This document shows positions 17,532-26,080 of a stretch of DNA of 64,000 bases, in pieces. The position numbers were made by a program, and so were the translations under genes. Position 1 is the first letter of the stretch. Each line of letters begins with the position of its first letter. This stretch comes from Mesorhizobium sp. (lineage in GTDB: Bacteria; Pseudomonadota; Alphaproteobacteria; Rhizobiales; Rhizobiaceae): positions 1 through 64,000 of the forward strand of contig SAKE01000009.1 of NCBI GenBank assembly GCA_004017275.1, read 5' to 3'. The notes beneath the pieces were generated by a model, which did not search any database, had not been told where the DNA came from, and saw only the letters and a program-made list of their open reading frames with translations.

Positions 17532-19085
17532 CTAGTCGGTCGTCAGCGGTTGGAAGCGACCCGCCGGCGACGCCGCCAGTTCCGCCCAGTCAATTTCTTC
17601 CTCAAGGCGATGGTAGGCTTCGTCGCCGATCGTGCCGTTGCTGCGCAGTTCCTCGAGCGTGTCGCGCTGGCGGTTGATGGCATAAAGGCGCAGCCGGTCG
17701 TATTCGGTCGCCGCCTGTGCGTCTTCCGGGTTTTCCGCGATCAGGCGCTGAGCCTCATACTGCTCGCGCACAACGGCGGCTGCAGCCGATGTCTTGCGGC
17801 TCAGCACGTCGAGTGCGGCCTGCATGATGGCAACGCGCGCCTGGGCCACCTCATTGTCGACCGTTCTGTCAGGATCGAAGTTGAGTATCCGCAGCAGCGG
17901 CTTCAATGTCATGCCTTGCAGCACCAGCGTGCCCAGAACCACCGCGAAGGCGGCAAGCACGATCGGGTCGCGGCCGGGAAAATTGGCCGGCAGGGCAATG
18001 GCCACCACCAGAGTCACCAGGCCCCGCATGCCGCACCAACCGACCAGCACCGCGCCGCCGAACGTCGGCATATCTCGCCTTTTGTCTTCGTGGCCGAAGC
18101 GGGCGAACCACCGTATGATCGCAACGTAGCTCGCCACCCAGACGAGGCGTGCCAGGATGACGACGGCCAGCACCGTTGCAGCGAAGAGAAAAGCGTCGCC
18201 CTGCCCTTCGCCGGAAAGCCGGCCGACGATCGATCGCGCCTGAAGGCCCATCAGCACGAACGCCAGCACGTTGAGAACGAACACCGCCGACTCCCAGACC
18301 GAATAAGTGCTGACGCGACGTCTGGCCGACATGCGGCGCGGCGCCCTGCGCGCGATGGTCATTGCATAGACGACGATGGTGATGATGGCGGAAAGCCCCA
18401 GCCTGTCGGCGAGGATCCAGACCCCGAACGTTCCCGCGAACTGCACCACCGTGCTGCTTGCCGCATCCTCGATCCGGGTCAGCGTCATGAGCGAGAAGCG
18501 GCCAAACAGATAACCCGCGACGAGGCTGCCTACGGTTGACAGCAAGATCGTCGGAATGGCGTTGCTCAGCATGATCGAGCCAAGCGCCGCTGAAACCGCC
18601 AACCGATAGATCAGCAGTGCCGTGGCATCGTTGAGCAGGCTCTCGCCCTGCAGGATGGCGGTAATGCGGTGCGGCACCTTGAACTGGCCAAGCACGGCCG
18701 ATGCCGCAACCGCATCGGGCGGTGCCACGATGGCGCCGAGCGCGATCGCCGCCGCGATCGGCAGCCCGGCCATTTTCCAGCCGACGAAGGCAACGACCGC
18801 AGTGGTGAAGACGACAGCGCCAAGTGCCAACAGTGCCAGCGACAGCCGGTAGCGCTTCAGGTCGCGCAAGGAGGTGTCATAGGCGGCGTCGAGAAGCACC
18901 GGAGCTATGAACAGGGCGAGTGCCAGTTCCGGGTCGATCTCGATCGTTGGCGCACCCGGCACGAAAGCAATTCCGACCCCTGCCAAAGCCAGAAGGGACG
19001 GATAGGGAACCTCCAGCCGTCGCGACAGCGCCGTCAGCGCGACAGCGATCAACAGGAGAACGAGGGTCAGTTCGAAAAGTGCCAT
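17532..19085 (-). CDS. Na+/H+ antiporter, CPA1 family
   Basis: 517 residues. About twelve membrane segments fill the first 400 residues; ion-binding motifs are GAIVAPPDAVAA and the Asn-Asp pair in QGESLLNDATALLIYR. A hydrophilic cytoplasmic tail of about 110 residues, rich in Glu, Arg and Ala (EEIDWAELAASPAGRFQPL near the end), probably regulates activity. It exchanges Na+ or K+ for protons across the inner membrane. It stands alone, with 146 bases to the EEP gene on one side and a gene remnant on the other. Confidence 0.9.
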   Translation of the reverse strand: MALFELTLVLLLIAVALTALSRRLEVPYPSLLALAGVGIAFVPGAPTIEIDPELALALFIAPVLLDAAYDTSLRDLKRYRLSLALLALGAVVFTTAVVAFVGWKMAGLPIAAAIALGAIVAPPDAVAASAVLGQFKVPHRITAILQGESLLNDATALLIYRLAVSAALGSIMLSNAIPTILLSTVGSLVAGYLFGRFSLMTLTRIEDAASSTVVQFAGTFGVWILADRLGLSAIITIVVYAMTIARRAPRRMSARRRVSTYSVWESAVFVLNVLAFVLMGLQARSIVGRLSGEGQGDAFLFAATVLAVVILARLVWVASYVAIIRWFARFGHEDKRRDMPTFGGAVLVGWCGMRGLVTLVVAIALPANFPGRDPIVLAAFAVVLGTLVLQGMTLKPLLRILNFDPDRTVDNEVAQARVAIMQAALDVLSRKTSAAAAVVREQYEAQRLIAENPEDAQAATEYDRLRLYAINRQRDTLEELRSNGTIGDEAYHRLEEEIDWAELAASPAGRFQPLTTD

Positions 19086-19192
19086 GGCCTGTTATACCCG
19101 CGATGCGGAATTGTCGGCAGTGGCAAAGCGGCTGGAAGCTGTTGATTGGCCAGCATGTTCAAGTTGCTTGGCAATATGCCTGGAACGGATTT

Positions 19193-19390
19193 TCGTCGAC
19201 GCCCTACTGGTTCGGCGACCGAATCGGTCACGCCGATATCGCGGTCGCCGCCGTGCTCCGCTTCATTGGCGAGGCCCATCCAGAGCTGGTTTCGCTCACG
19301 GACTTCCCGGCGTTGCAGGCCCATGCCGCGCGGATGGAGGCGTTACCCGTCTTTCGGGAGATTTCACAGCCTTTCATTGCACCGGCATAG
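19193..19390 (+). pseudogene. Glutathione S-transferase, C-terminal fragment
   Basis: One frame reads STPYWFGDRIGHADIAVA, then VLRFIGEAHPEL, and ends MEALPVFREISQPFIAPA. This is the last third of a bacterial glutathione S-transferase; the GHADIAVA motif is the helix 6 N-capping box region. No N-terminal thioredoxin-like domain exists upstream, where the antiporter gene begins on the other strand, and upstream sequence in this frame is not GST-like. It is a truncated remnant left by deletion or rearrangement. It occupies part of the otherwise empty 19086-19542 gap. Confidence 0.7.
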
Positions 19391-19542
19391 CGGCCGACTT
19401 CGAACGAGTCATCTCAGAACCTAACAACGAGACTTTGCCCGTTATCAATTGGTCAGTGGCCCGCCTTGACCTTTGAAGCAGGCCGACGCCTATTGTCGAC
19501 CAAAGAAATCATGTCGTCATTTTAGTTTATCGGGGAGATCCC

Positions 19543-20094
19543 ATGCTGAGACTATTTGCAACACTGTGCGCGTTGATACTGTTCTCACCCTTGGCAAGGG
19601 CTTCCGCGCTGTACGACGAATTGCTGATGGCAAAGATCAAACTTCTGGGAACTCAGCGGCCAGACCCCGGAATGGGTCTCTGGGCGAAGCAGACGAATGA
19701 GAGATTGTTGTCAACCATAGAAGGGAAATGGATTGACCTTGGGTATTCTGACTTAATCGACGAAGACAGCATGAATAATTATTGCTCAAAATACGGATCT
19801 TATTTCAAGAAATTGACATACTATTCTTTCGAAATTGTGAACCAGGCCAATTTTCCAAGAGCCAAGCAGGCGATTCACAAAGAATACACATTCAAGACGG
19901 GAATGTCCTATAACTACCAATGGAATATTGAACAGCAAATGGCCGTCATAGGGGACTCGGAGCCAACCAGCACGCAAATCCTGAGGAACGCCAGCGGCAC
20001 GAGCGCATTGATGATGATGACACCAAATACCTTGCTTGAGATCGACTTCGGCTTCGGAATGCCTTTCCTTTGGGGTCGTTGCCCCGCCGACTAA
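19543..20094 (+). CDS. Hypothetical secreted protein, AT-richer than its surroundings
   Basis: 183 residues. Signal peptide of about 20 residues (LRLFATLCALILFSPLARA before SALYDE). The mature part is rich in Tyr, Asn, Lys and Ile (NNYCSKYGSYFKKLTYYSF), has two Cys that could pair, and resembles nothing I recognise. CGGGGAGA at 19531 serves as ribosome-binding site. Its A/T-ending codons contrast sharply with all neighbours, and it sits beside a GST remnant. Recent acquisition is likely. It is convergent with the ABC operon to its right. Confidence 0.7.
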   Translation: MLRLFATLCALILFSPLARASALYDELLMAKIKLLGTQRPDPGMGLWAKQTNERLLSTIEGKWIDLGYSDLIDEDSMNNYCSKYGSYFKKLTYYSFEIVNQANFPRAKQAIHKEYTFKTGMSYNYQWNIEQQMAVIGDSEPTSTQILRNASGTSALMMMTPNTLLEIDFGFGMPFLWGRCPAD

Positions 20095-20138
20095 ATCGAT
20101 ATCTTGGCTTTACTGGAGCTATCGACCCCGATTGGCTC

Positions 20139-21203
20139 TTAGTGCAGCACCAGCATGTCGCTCGACGAGAAGGAGATCTCGGCCTTTTCACCGACCGCAG
20201 GCGGCGGGGTTGCCGGGCTGTTGAAGGTGTCGAGCGAGACCGTGCTGCCGCCGATGCCGACGCGAACCCGGATCACCGAGCCGAGGAAATGCACTTCAGA
20301 GATTTCGCCGGAAAGACTGGAGTCGCGGCCGGGCTGACGGCCAAGAGAAATCGCCTCCGGACGCAACGCCAGCGAGAGCGTGTCGCCCGACTTGGAGCCG
20401 TTGAGCTTGCCCTTGAGCGAGACCTGCTCGGAGTTGACCCGCACCGTCCCTGCTGCGGCATCGGTTACGGTGCCTTCCAGAACGTTTAGCGTGCCGACGA
20501 AATTGGCGACAAACTTGGTCGCCGGGCGGTTGTATATCTCGAACGGCGTGCCGACCTGCTCGGCCTTGCCGCCATACATGACGGCGATGCGGTCCGAGAT
20601 CGACAGCGCCTCTTCCTGGTCGTGCGTCACGAAGATGGTGGTGATGCCGAGCTTCTTCTGGATCGAGCGGATTTCCTCGCGCAGCGACACGCGCACCTTG
20701 GCGTCGAGCGCCGATAGCGGTTCGTCGAGCAGCAAGAGCTTCGGCTTCGGCGCTATGGCGCGGGCCAGCGCGATGCGCTGTTGCTGGCCGCCCGAGAGCT
20801 GGTAGGGATAGCGATCCGCCATCTGCGGCAGCTTGATAATGCCAAGCATCTCGGTGACACGGGCATCGATGTCAGCCCTGGGCATGCCCGCGACCTTCAG
20901 ACCGAAGCCGATATTCTGCGCCACCGTCAGGTTCGGAAACAGCGCATAGGCCTGGAACACCATGCCGACATTGCGCTGGTTGGGCCTCAGCTTCGTAATG
21001 TCCTTGCCACCGACGACGATCGTACCGGCGCTGGGCTCCTCAAAGCCGGCCACCATGCGCAGCACAGTGGTCTTGCCGCAGCCGGACGGGCCGAGGAAGG
21101 AGACGAATTCGCCGCGCTCGACGTCGAGATTGAAATCCTCGACCACAGTGGTGGCGCCGAAGGATTTTCGAACGTGCTGGATGGAAAGGAACGGGTCGGC
21201 CAT
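20139..21203 (-). CDS. ABC transporter ATP-binding protein (PotA/FbpC type)
   Basis: 354 residues. Walker A GPSGCGKTT at 38-46, Q-loop VFQAYALFPNL, signature LSGGQQQRIALARAI, Walker B LLLLDEPLSALDAKV, H-loop THD, and a C-terminal TOBE domain (LALRPEAISLG). It powers the importer whose other subunits are encoded just upstream (21234-24111). It is the last gene of the minus-strand operon and lies 30 bases after the inner permease gene. Confidence 0.93.
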   Translation of the reverse strand: MADPFLSIQHVRKSFGATTVVEDFNLDVERGEFVSFLGPSGCGKTTVLRMVAGFEEPSAGTIVVGGKDITKLRPNQRNVGMVFQAYALFPNLTVAQNIGFGLKVAGMPRADIDARVTEMLGIIKLPQMADRYPYQLSGGQQQRIALARAIAPKPKLLLLDEPLSALDAKVRVSLREEIRSIQKKLGITTIFVTHDQEEALSISDRIAVMYGGKAEQVGTPFEIYNRPATKFVANFVGTLNVLEGTVTDAAAGTVRVNSEQVSLKGKLNGSKSGDTLSLALRPEAISLGRQPGRDSSLSGEISEVHFLGSVIRVRVGIGGSTVSLDTFNSPATPPPAVGEKAEISFSSSDMLVLH

Positions 21204-21233
21204 GGTGTTGTTCTTTCGATCAGTACTTTTCGG

Positions 21234-22025
21234 TCAATTTGGGCGGTTCGCCGATTTCGGCGCGAAGCGGGACAGGATCTGGATCAGCGACATGCACCCC
21301 CAGGTGATGGCGAAGGCGATGACGGCGAGGGCAGCCGGCTCATAGGCGCGGTTGGCGCCGATATTCTGCAGATACGGGCCGAAGGCCGGCCGGTTGAGCA
21401 GGCTCGCCATGGTGAATTCGCCAATGACGATGGCGAAGGTGAGGAAGGCGCCCGACAGCACCGCGATCAGCACATTGGGCAGGATGACGCGGCCAATGAT
21501 CGTGCCCCAGCCGGCGCCCAGGATCTGCGCGGCTTCTGTCAGCGTCCGCACATCGATGGTGCGCAGCCCGGTATCGACGGCACGATACATGTAGGGCAGC
21601 GCCAACGTCGCATAGCCGATCACCAGCAAGGCATTCGCACCCATGTTGCTGCCCAGGAACGGCAGCGGAGAATTCGAACCGTACATCCTGATGTAACCGA
21701 AGACGATGACGATGGCCGGGATGACCAGCGGCAGCAGAGTGATGAATTCGACGATTGGCCTGAGTTGCGGCAGGCGCAGCCTGATCCAATAGGCGGTTGG
21801 TACCACGACCAGAACGCCGAGAATGATGGTGAAGACGGCTGCAATCACCGAATACAGGAAGGTCGCCTGGAAGCGCGGATCGCCCAGCACAATCTGATAG
21901 GCATCGAAGGAATGGACGCCACGCCGCATGCGCAGCGAGAACTCGACCGTTGCCAGCAACGGAATGAAGAAATACGCCGCGCCAACAATGAAGACGACCC
22001 AGGCCCAGAACCTTCCCGACTTCAT
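21234..22025 (-). CDS. ABC transporter permease (PotC type)
   Basis: 263 residues, about six membrane segments, with the EAA loop TLTEAAQILGAGWGTIIGRVILP near residues 155-180. Start taken as MKSGRFWAWVVFIVG, whose ATG overlaps the stop of the first permease (22022-22025). A longer open frame upstream lies inside that gene. It is the second membrane subunit of a polyamine-, iron- or phosphonate-type importer. Confidence 0.9.
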   Translation of the reverse strand: MKSGRFWAWVVFIVGAAYFFIPLLATVEFSLRMRRGVHSFDAYQIVLGDPRFQATFLYSVIAAVFTIILGVLVVVPTAYWIRLRLPQLRPIVEFITLLPLVIPAIVIVFGYIRMYGSNSPLPFLGSNMGANALLVIGYATLALPYMYRAVDTGLRTIDVRTLTEAAQILGAGWGTIIGRVILPNVLIAVLSGAFLTFAIVIGEFTMASLLNRPAFGPYLQNIGANRAYEPAALAVIAFAITWGCMSLIQILSRFAPKSANRPN

Positions 22026-22939
22026 TTGAGCCACCTTTCGGAGCGCGTCCGGAACCAGATGTAGAAAACATTGGCAAGCCCGGTGATGACGATCATGCCG
22101 AAGGCGATGGCATAGCCGAGTTGCGGATTGTGCAGCACATCGCCATTGATCTGCGAGTAGAGCTTGATGGGAACGATGTTGAGCGCCGGACCGGCAAATG
22201 CATAGGCGGTCGCGATCGCGCCGAAGGCATTGGCGAACAAAAGGATGACTGTGCCAAGGAAGCTCGGCCATATCACGGGAATGACCACCATGCGCCAATA
22301 TTGCCATTGAGTGGCGCCGAGCGTGGCAGCGGCCTCGCCCCATTCCTTCTTCAGCCCGTCGATGGCCGGCACGATGATCACCACCATCAGCGGGATCTGG
22401 AAGAACAGATAGACCGCGATCAGGCCCGATGTGGTGAGAAAATTGAAGCCCATCGCATAGATGTTGATGTTGAGCACGTCACGCAGAAGCGTTGTGACGA
22501 TGCCGACCCGACCGAGTGTGGCTATGAACGCAAAGGCCAGCGGCAGGCCGGCGAAATTCGAGGCGACGCCGGAGAAAGTCAGGGTCGCGGAGCGCGTCCA
22601 GCCGGGAAGTCCGCCGCGCACGATCGCGATCGCTATTGCGAGCCCGGCAAACGCCCCGATAATGGCCGACCAGAAACTGATCTTGATCGAAACCCAATAG
22701 GAATTGCTGATCGAAGGATCGCTGACCAGTTGCAGGATGTTGTCCAGCGTAAACTGACCTTCCCTGCCCTGGAAAGCGCCCACCACGAGATAGAGTGTGG
22801 GCAGGATCAGGAACATCAGGGCAAAGATGAAGAAGGGCGCCACGCCGATCCATTGCGTCGGCAAGCGGAACGCGGTCGCCGCGTTCGGCGGCGCGGGCTT
22901 GGCAGCCATTGTCGGATTTGAAAGCGAGAGATCGGTCAT
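22022..22939 (-). CDS. ABC transporter permease (PotB type)
   Basis: 305 residues. A hydrophilic N-terminus is followed by about six membrane segments beginning at APFFIFALMFLILPTLYLVV; EAA loop EWGEAAATLGATQWQYWRMVVIP. Start at MTDLSLSNPTMAAKP (ATG 22939); the frame is open further upstream, but that stretch overlaps the binding-protein gene and is Arg/Pro-rich. It is paired by a 4-base overlap with the second permease. Confidence 0.9.
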   Translation of the reverse strand: MTDLSLSNPTMAAKPAPPNAATAFRLPTQWIGVAPFFIFALMFLILPTLYLVVGAFQGREGQFTLDNILQLVSDPSISNSYWVSIKISFWSAIIGAFAGLAIAIAIVRGGLPGWTRSATLTFSGVASNFAGLPLAFAFIATLGRVGIVTTLLRDVLNINIYAMGFNFLTTSGLIAVYLFFQIPLMVVIIVPAIDGLKKEWGEAAATLGATQWQYWRMVVIPVIWPSFLGTVILLFANAFGAIATAYAFAGPALNIVPIKLYSQINGDVLHNPQLGYAIAFGMIVITGLANVFYIWFRTRSERWLK

Positions 22940-23004
22940 GCGCCGGCTACCGTCTTCGAGGAAAGACCGGGCGGCCTCGCTGCCGCCCGGTGGGATTTCA
23001 AGTC

Positions 23005-24111
23005 TTACTTGACGTTGGCGCCGACAACGGCGTCCCAGTTCTTGGAGATGGCTTCCTTGGCCTTGCCCTGCTCGTCGAGCGTCGGGAACACGGCCGCGGC
23101 ATAGGACTCGGCCGGCGGCAGCTTGGCCAGCACGTCCGCCGGGACCTTGCCGTTCTTGGCGAGGTCGTTGAAGCGGATCGGGTGGCAATAGCCCTTCAGC
23201 CAGCCGATCTGGCCTTCGTCCGAATAGAGATATTCCATCCAGAGCTTGGCTGCGTTCGGATGCGGCGCATAGGCGCTGATCGCCTGCACGTAAACGCCGG
23301 CGACAACCCCGGTCTTCGGCACGACGACGTCGACGGGCGGGTTGCCCTTCAGCGTGTCGCGGCCTGCAAGCGCATTGTAGTCCCAGTTGATCAGGATCGG
23401 GGTCTGGCCTTGAGCGAGCGTTGCCGGCTTGCCGACGACCGGAACGAAATTGCCGGCGGCGTTGAGCTTCTTGAAGAAGTCGAGGCCAGCGGTGCCGGCA
23501 GCTTCACCAGCGGCGGCGCCCGACGACAGACCGGCGGCATACACCGCCTGGATGGCCTGGTTCGAGGCACGCGGATCACCGGCAAGGGCGACCGAGTTGG
23601 CAAATTCCGGCTTCAGGAGGTCGGCCCAGTCGGTCGGCGATTCCTTGACCAGATCCTTGTTCACCATCATCGACAGAACGCCGTAATAGTCACCGTACCA
23701 GGCGCCATCGGCATCCTTGGCGCTGTCCGGGATCGAGTCCCAGGTCGATACCTTGTAGGGCATTAACAGGCCATCGGCCTTGGCCGTCGGGCCGAAGGAA
23801 AGGCCGACGTCGATGACGTCGGGCGCCTGCGGACCCTTGTTGTCCTTGTTGGCCTTGATCGCCTCGACCTCGTCGCCGGAGCCGGCATCGGGATTGAGTT
23901 CGTTGACGGTGATTTCCGGATACTTCGCCTTGAAGCCGTCGATGACGGCGCCATAGCCGCACCAATCATGCGGAAGCGCGATAGTGGTGAGCTGGCCTTC
24001 GGTCTTGGCGGCCTTGACGAGATCGTCCATCGAATCCGCGGACGAAATCACCGTCGACGCGAAGAGCGCCGCGGCCGAAAGGGAAAGCACTTTCCCCGTG
24101 AATTTGAACAT
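23005..24111 (-). CDS. ABC transporter substrate-binding protein (extracellular solute-binding family)
   Basis: 368 residues. Signal peptide of about 25 residues (FKFTGKVLSLSAAALFASTV), then MDDLVKAAKTEGQLT, typical of the binding-protein family that includes iron(III), spermidine/putrescine and 2-aminoethylphosphonate binders. ATG 24111 is preceded by GGAGAG on its strand. The neighbouring glutamine-synthetase-like and amine-type genes favour an amine or amino-alcohol ligand over iron, but this is inference. It heads a four-gene importer operon. Confidence 0.88.
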   Translation of the reverse strand: MFKFTGKVLSLSAAALFASTVISSADSMDDLVKAAKTEGQLTTIALPHDWCGYGAVIDGFKAKYPEITVNELNPDAGSGDEVEAIKANKDNKGPQAPDVIDVGLSFGPTAKADGLLMPYKVSTWDSIPDSAKDADGAWYGDYYGVLSMMVNKDLVKESPTDWADLLKPEFANSVALAGDPRASNQAIQAVYAAGLSSGAAAGEAAGTAGLDFFKKLNAAGNFVPVVGKPATLAQGQTPILINWDYNALAGRDTLKGNPPVDVVVPKTGVVAGVYVQAISAYAPHPNAAKLWMEYLYSDEGQIGWLKGYCHPIRFNDLAKNGKVPADVLAKLPPAESYAAAVFPTLDEQGKAKEAISKNWDAVVGANVK

Positions 24112-24189
24112 GTGTTCTCTCCGTTGAACTGACGCCGTTGGACGCCTGCGATGCGGTATCGTTTTCATGTGACAGCCAGATGAAAGCTT

Positions 24190-24217
24190 TGTGAAACCGA
24201 CTGCTCGCAGTGTGAAA
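24190..24217. promoter_or_regulatory. TGTGAAA direct repeats upstream of the binding-protein gene
   Basis: Two copies of TGTGAAA start at 24190 and 24211, exactly 21 bases apart (two helical turns), about 80-105 bases before the binding-protein start. The spacing is suggestive of a regulator or activator binding side by side. No regulator can be assigned. Confidence 0.3.
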
Positions 24218-24353
24218 AAGTAAACTCTTTTTAACCTGACGTAGCAATCGCTTCGCGATTCTTTTTCCGGCTAACTAGTTTGTGCCTTGCCCGTCATCCT
24301 CCCCCTTGTTTTTATAGCCCCTTTTTCAGATCACTTTGCGGTGCGGAAACGCC

Positions 24354-25526
24354 TCAGACCGTGCCGGCGATGGCGTTTTCGAGCAAGGTCAGCGCCGCCT
24401 TCTTGGTCAGCTTGACCGGGTTGCCGCCGGCGGTCGGATCGACCACCGCCATGTCGGCGATCAGCGCCTTGCGCTTCTTGTCCATATCCAGCCCCTTGAT
24501 CAGGCCGGGCAGCGCATGCGGCACCTTCAATTCCTTGCGCAGCTTGATGATGGCCTTGGCGAAGCCGTCGAAGCCACCCTTGATGCCGCAATAGGCGGCG
24601 AGCCGGCCAATACGCTCCTCGATGGAGTCACGGTTGAAGGCCAGCACATAGGGCATGAACACGGCGTTGGTCATGCCGTGATGGGTATCGTAGAGCGCGC
24701 CTACCGGATGCGACAGCGAATGGATAGCGCCGAGCCCCTTCTGGAACGCGGTAGCACCCATGGCGGCAGCACTCATCATATGGGCGCGCGCGACAAGATC
24801 CTTGCCGTTGGCATAGGCCTTCGGCAGGTTCTCGAAGACCAGCCTCACGCCTTCGACGGCAATGCCGTCGGCCATCGGATGGTAGCCGGGCGCGCAATAG
24901 GCCTCGAGGCAATGGGCAAGAGCATCTATGCCGGTGCCGGCGGTGATGAAGCCCGGCATGCCGACCGAAAGTTCCGGATCGGCGATGACGATTGCCGGCA
25001 ACAATTTGGGATGGAAAATGACCTTCTTGGTGTGCGTCGCCTCGTTGGTGATGACACCGGCGCGGCCGACTTCAGATCCGGTGCCTGCGGTGGTCGGCAC
25101 GGCGATGATCGGCGCGATCGCATCCGAATTGGCCCGCGTCCACCAGTCGTCGACATCCTCGAAATCCCACACCGGCCTGACCTGCCCGGCCTGGAAGGCG
25201 ATCAGCTTGCCGAGATCGAGCGCCGAGCCGCCGCCGAAGGCGATGACGCCGTCATGCTTGCCCTTCTTGAACACGGCAATGCCGGCGGTCAGGTTGGATT
25301 CGACCGGGTTCGGCCTGACCTCCGAGAAGACGCCGTAGGGGACCTCGGCGTCGTCGAGGATCTTCAGTGTCGAGGCGACGACTGGCAGTTTCGCCAGGCC
25401 CGGATCGGTGACGAACAGCGGCCGCTTGATACCGGTGGCCGCCAGCACCTCCGGCAACTCCTTGATGCGGCCGGCGCCGAAGCGGACGGTGGTGGGGTAG
25501 TTCCATTTGGAGATCAGCTTGGACAT
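24354..25526 (-). CDS. Iron-containing alcohol dehydrogenase
   Basis: 390 residues of the Fe-ADH (type III) family. N-terminal RFGAGRIKELPEVLAATGI, nucleotide-binding GGGSALDLGK, and the metal-site segment TGIDALAHCLEAYCAPGYHPMAD with later AIHSLSHPVGALYDTHHG supplying the conserved His residues. It interconverts an alcohol and an aldehyde with NAD(P). It lies downstream of the aldehyde dehydrogenase and glutamine-synthetase-like genes on the same strand, and 242 bases upstream of the ABC importer. It may oxidise the hydroxyl of a glutamylated amino alcohol, which is inference. Confidence 0.92.
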   Translation of the reverse strand: MSKLISKWNYPTTVRFGAGRIKELPEVLAATGIKRPLFVTDPGLAKLPVVASTLKILDDAEVPYGVFSEVRPNPVESNLTAGIAVFKKGKHDGVIAFGGGSALDLGKLIAFQAGQVRPVWDFEDVDDWWTRANSDAIAPIIAVPTTAGTGSEVGRAGVITNEATHTKKVIFHPKLLPAIVIADPELSVGMPGFITAGTGIDALAHCLEAYCAPGYHPMADGIAVEGVRLVFENLPKAYANGKDLVARAHMMSAAAMGATAFQKGLGAIHSLSHPVGALYDTHHGMTNAVFMPYVLAFNRDSIEERIGRLAAYCGIKGGFDGFAKAIIKLRKELKVPHALPGLIKGLDMDKKRKALIADMAVVDPTAGGNPVKLTKKAALTLLENAIAGTV

Positions 25527-25560
25527 TTTTTCTCGATTTCAGGACGTTGGTTGATGGCAG

Positions 25561-26049
25561 CTATTGAGTGAAGGTATTTTGAACGCGCAGGGATTTCTGC
25601 ATGTAGATAATCCAAATCACGAAATACACGATCGATCGTTGAATACTCCTTGCCGTCTCTCCATCGAACAAAGCCACGCCTTGCCCTTCGAAGATATCAC
25701 CAAGCAGGATTTTTGCAGCGGCAAGATCAACCAGGATAGAAACGGGACAGACGGCGGCCCAGACGATGTAAAGGCGCGGAAAGGCCCGCTTCTTGCCAAA
25801 CAGCAAAATAAGCAGCCCAAGCGGGCAGGCGACCGCGATCGCTAGGTATCCAAAAATCTCCGCCATGACGAAGGCCTTCTGAGGGCCGGTTAGCAGGCTA
25901 AAATACTCGGACAGGCCGATATGGTGCTCGAACGCAACCAGGCCAGTCAGAGGCATGAAAATGAGGCCAAGCATCGGCACGATGAGGTAGCCGCCAATAC
26001 CCTCCGGCCCCTGACGGGCCGATGGTGCGGACGGCTGTGTCTCAGACAT
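25561..26049 (-). CDS. DUF2569 family membrane protein
   Basis: 162 residues. The DUF2569 hallmarks are EGIGGYLIVPMLGLIFMPL after a polar N-terminus and the C-terminal KSLRVQNTFTQ. Four hydrophobic segments are visible, so it is an inner-membrane protein. Function of the family is unknown. It is embedded between an aldehyde dehydrogenase and an alcohol dehydrogenase gene with short gaps (31 and 34 bases). A/T-ending codons are somewhat more frequent than in its neighbours, so it may be a later insertion. Confidence 0.75.
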   Translation of the reverse strand: MSETQPSAPSARQGPEGIGGYLIVPMLGLIFMPLTGLVAFEHHIGLSEYFSLLTGPQKAFVMAEIFGYLAIAVACPLGLLILLFGKKRAFPRLYIVWAAVCPVSILVDLAAAKILLGDIFEGQGVALFDGETARSIQRSIVYFVIWIIYMQKSLRVQNTFTQ

Positions 26050-26080
26050 TTCTCCTCCTTGAGCGGCCTAGCGTCGACAC

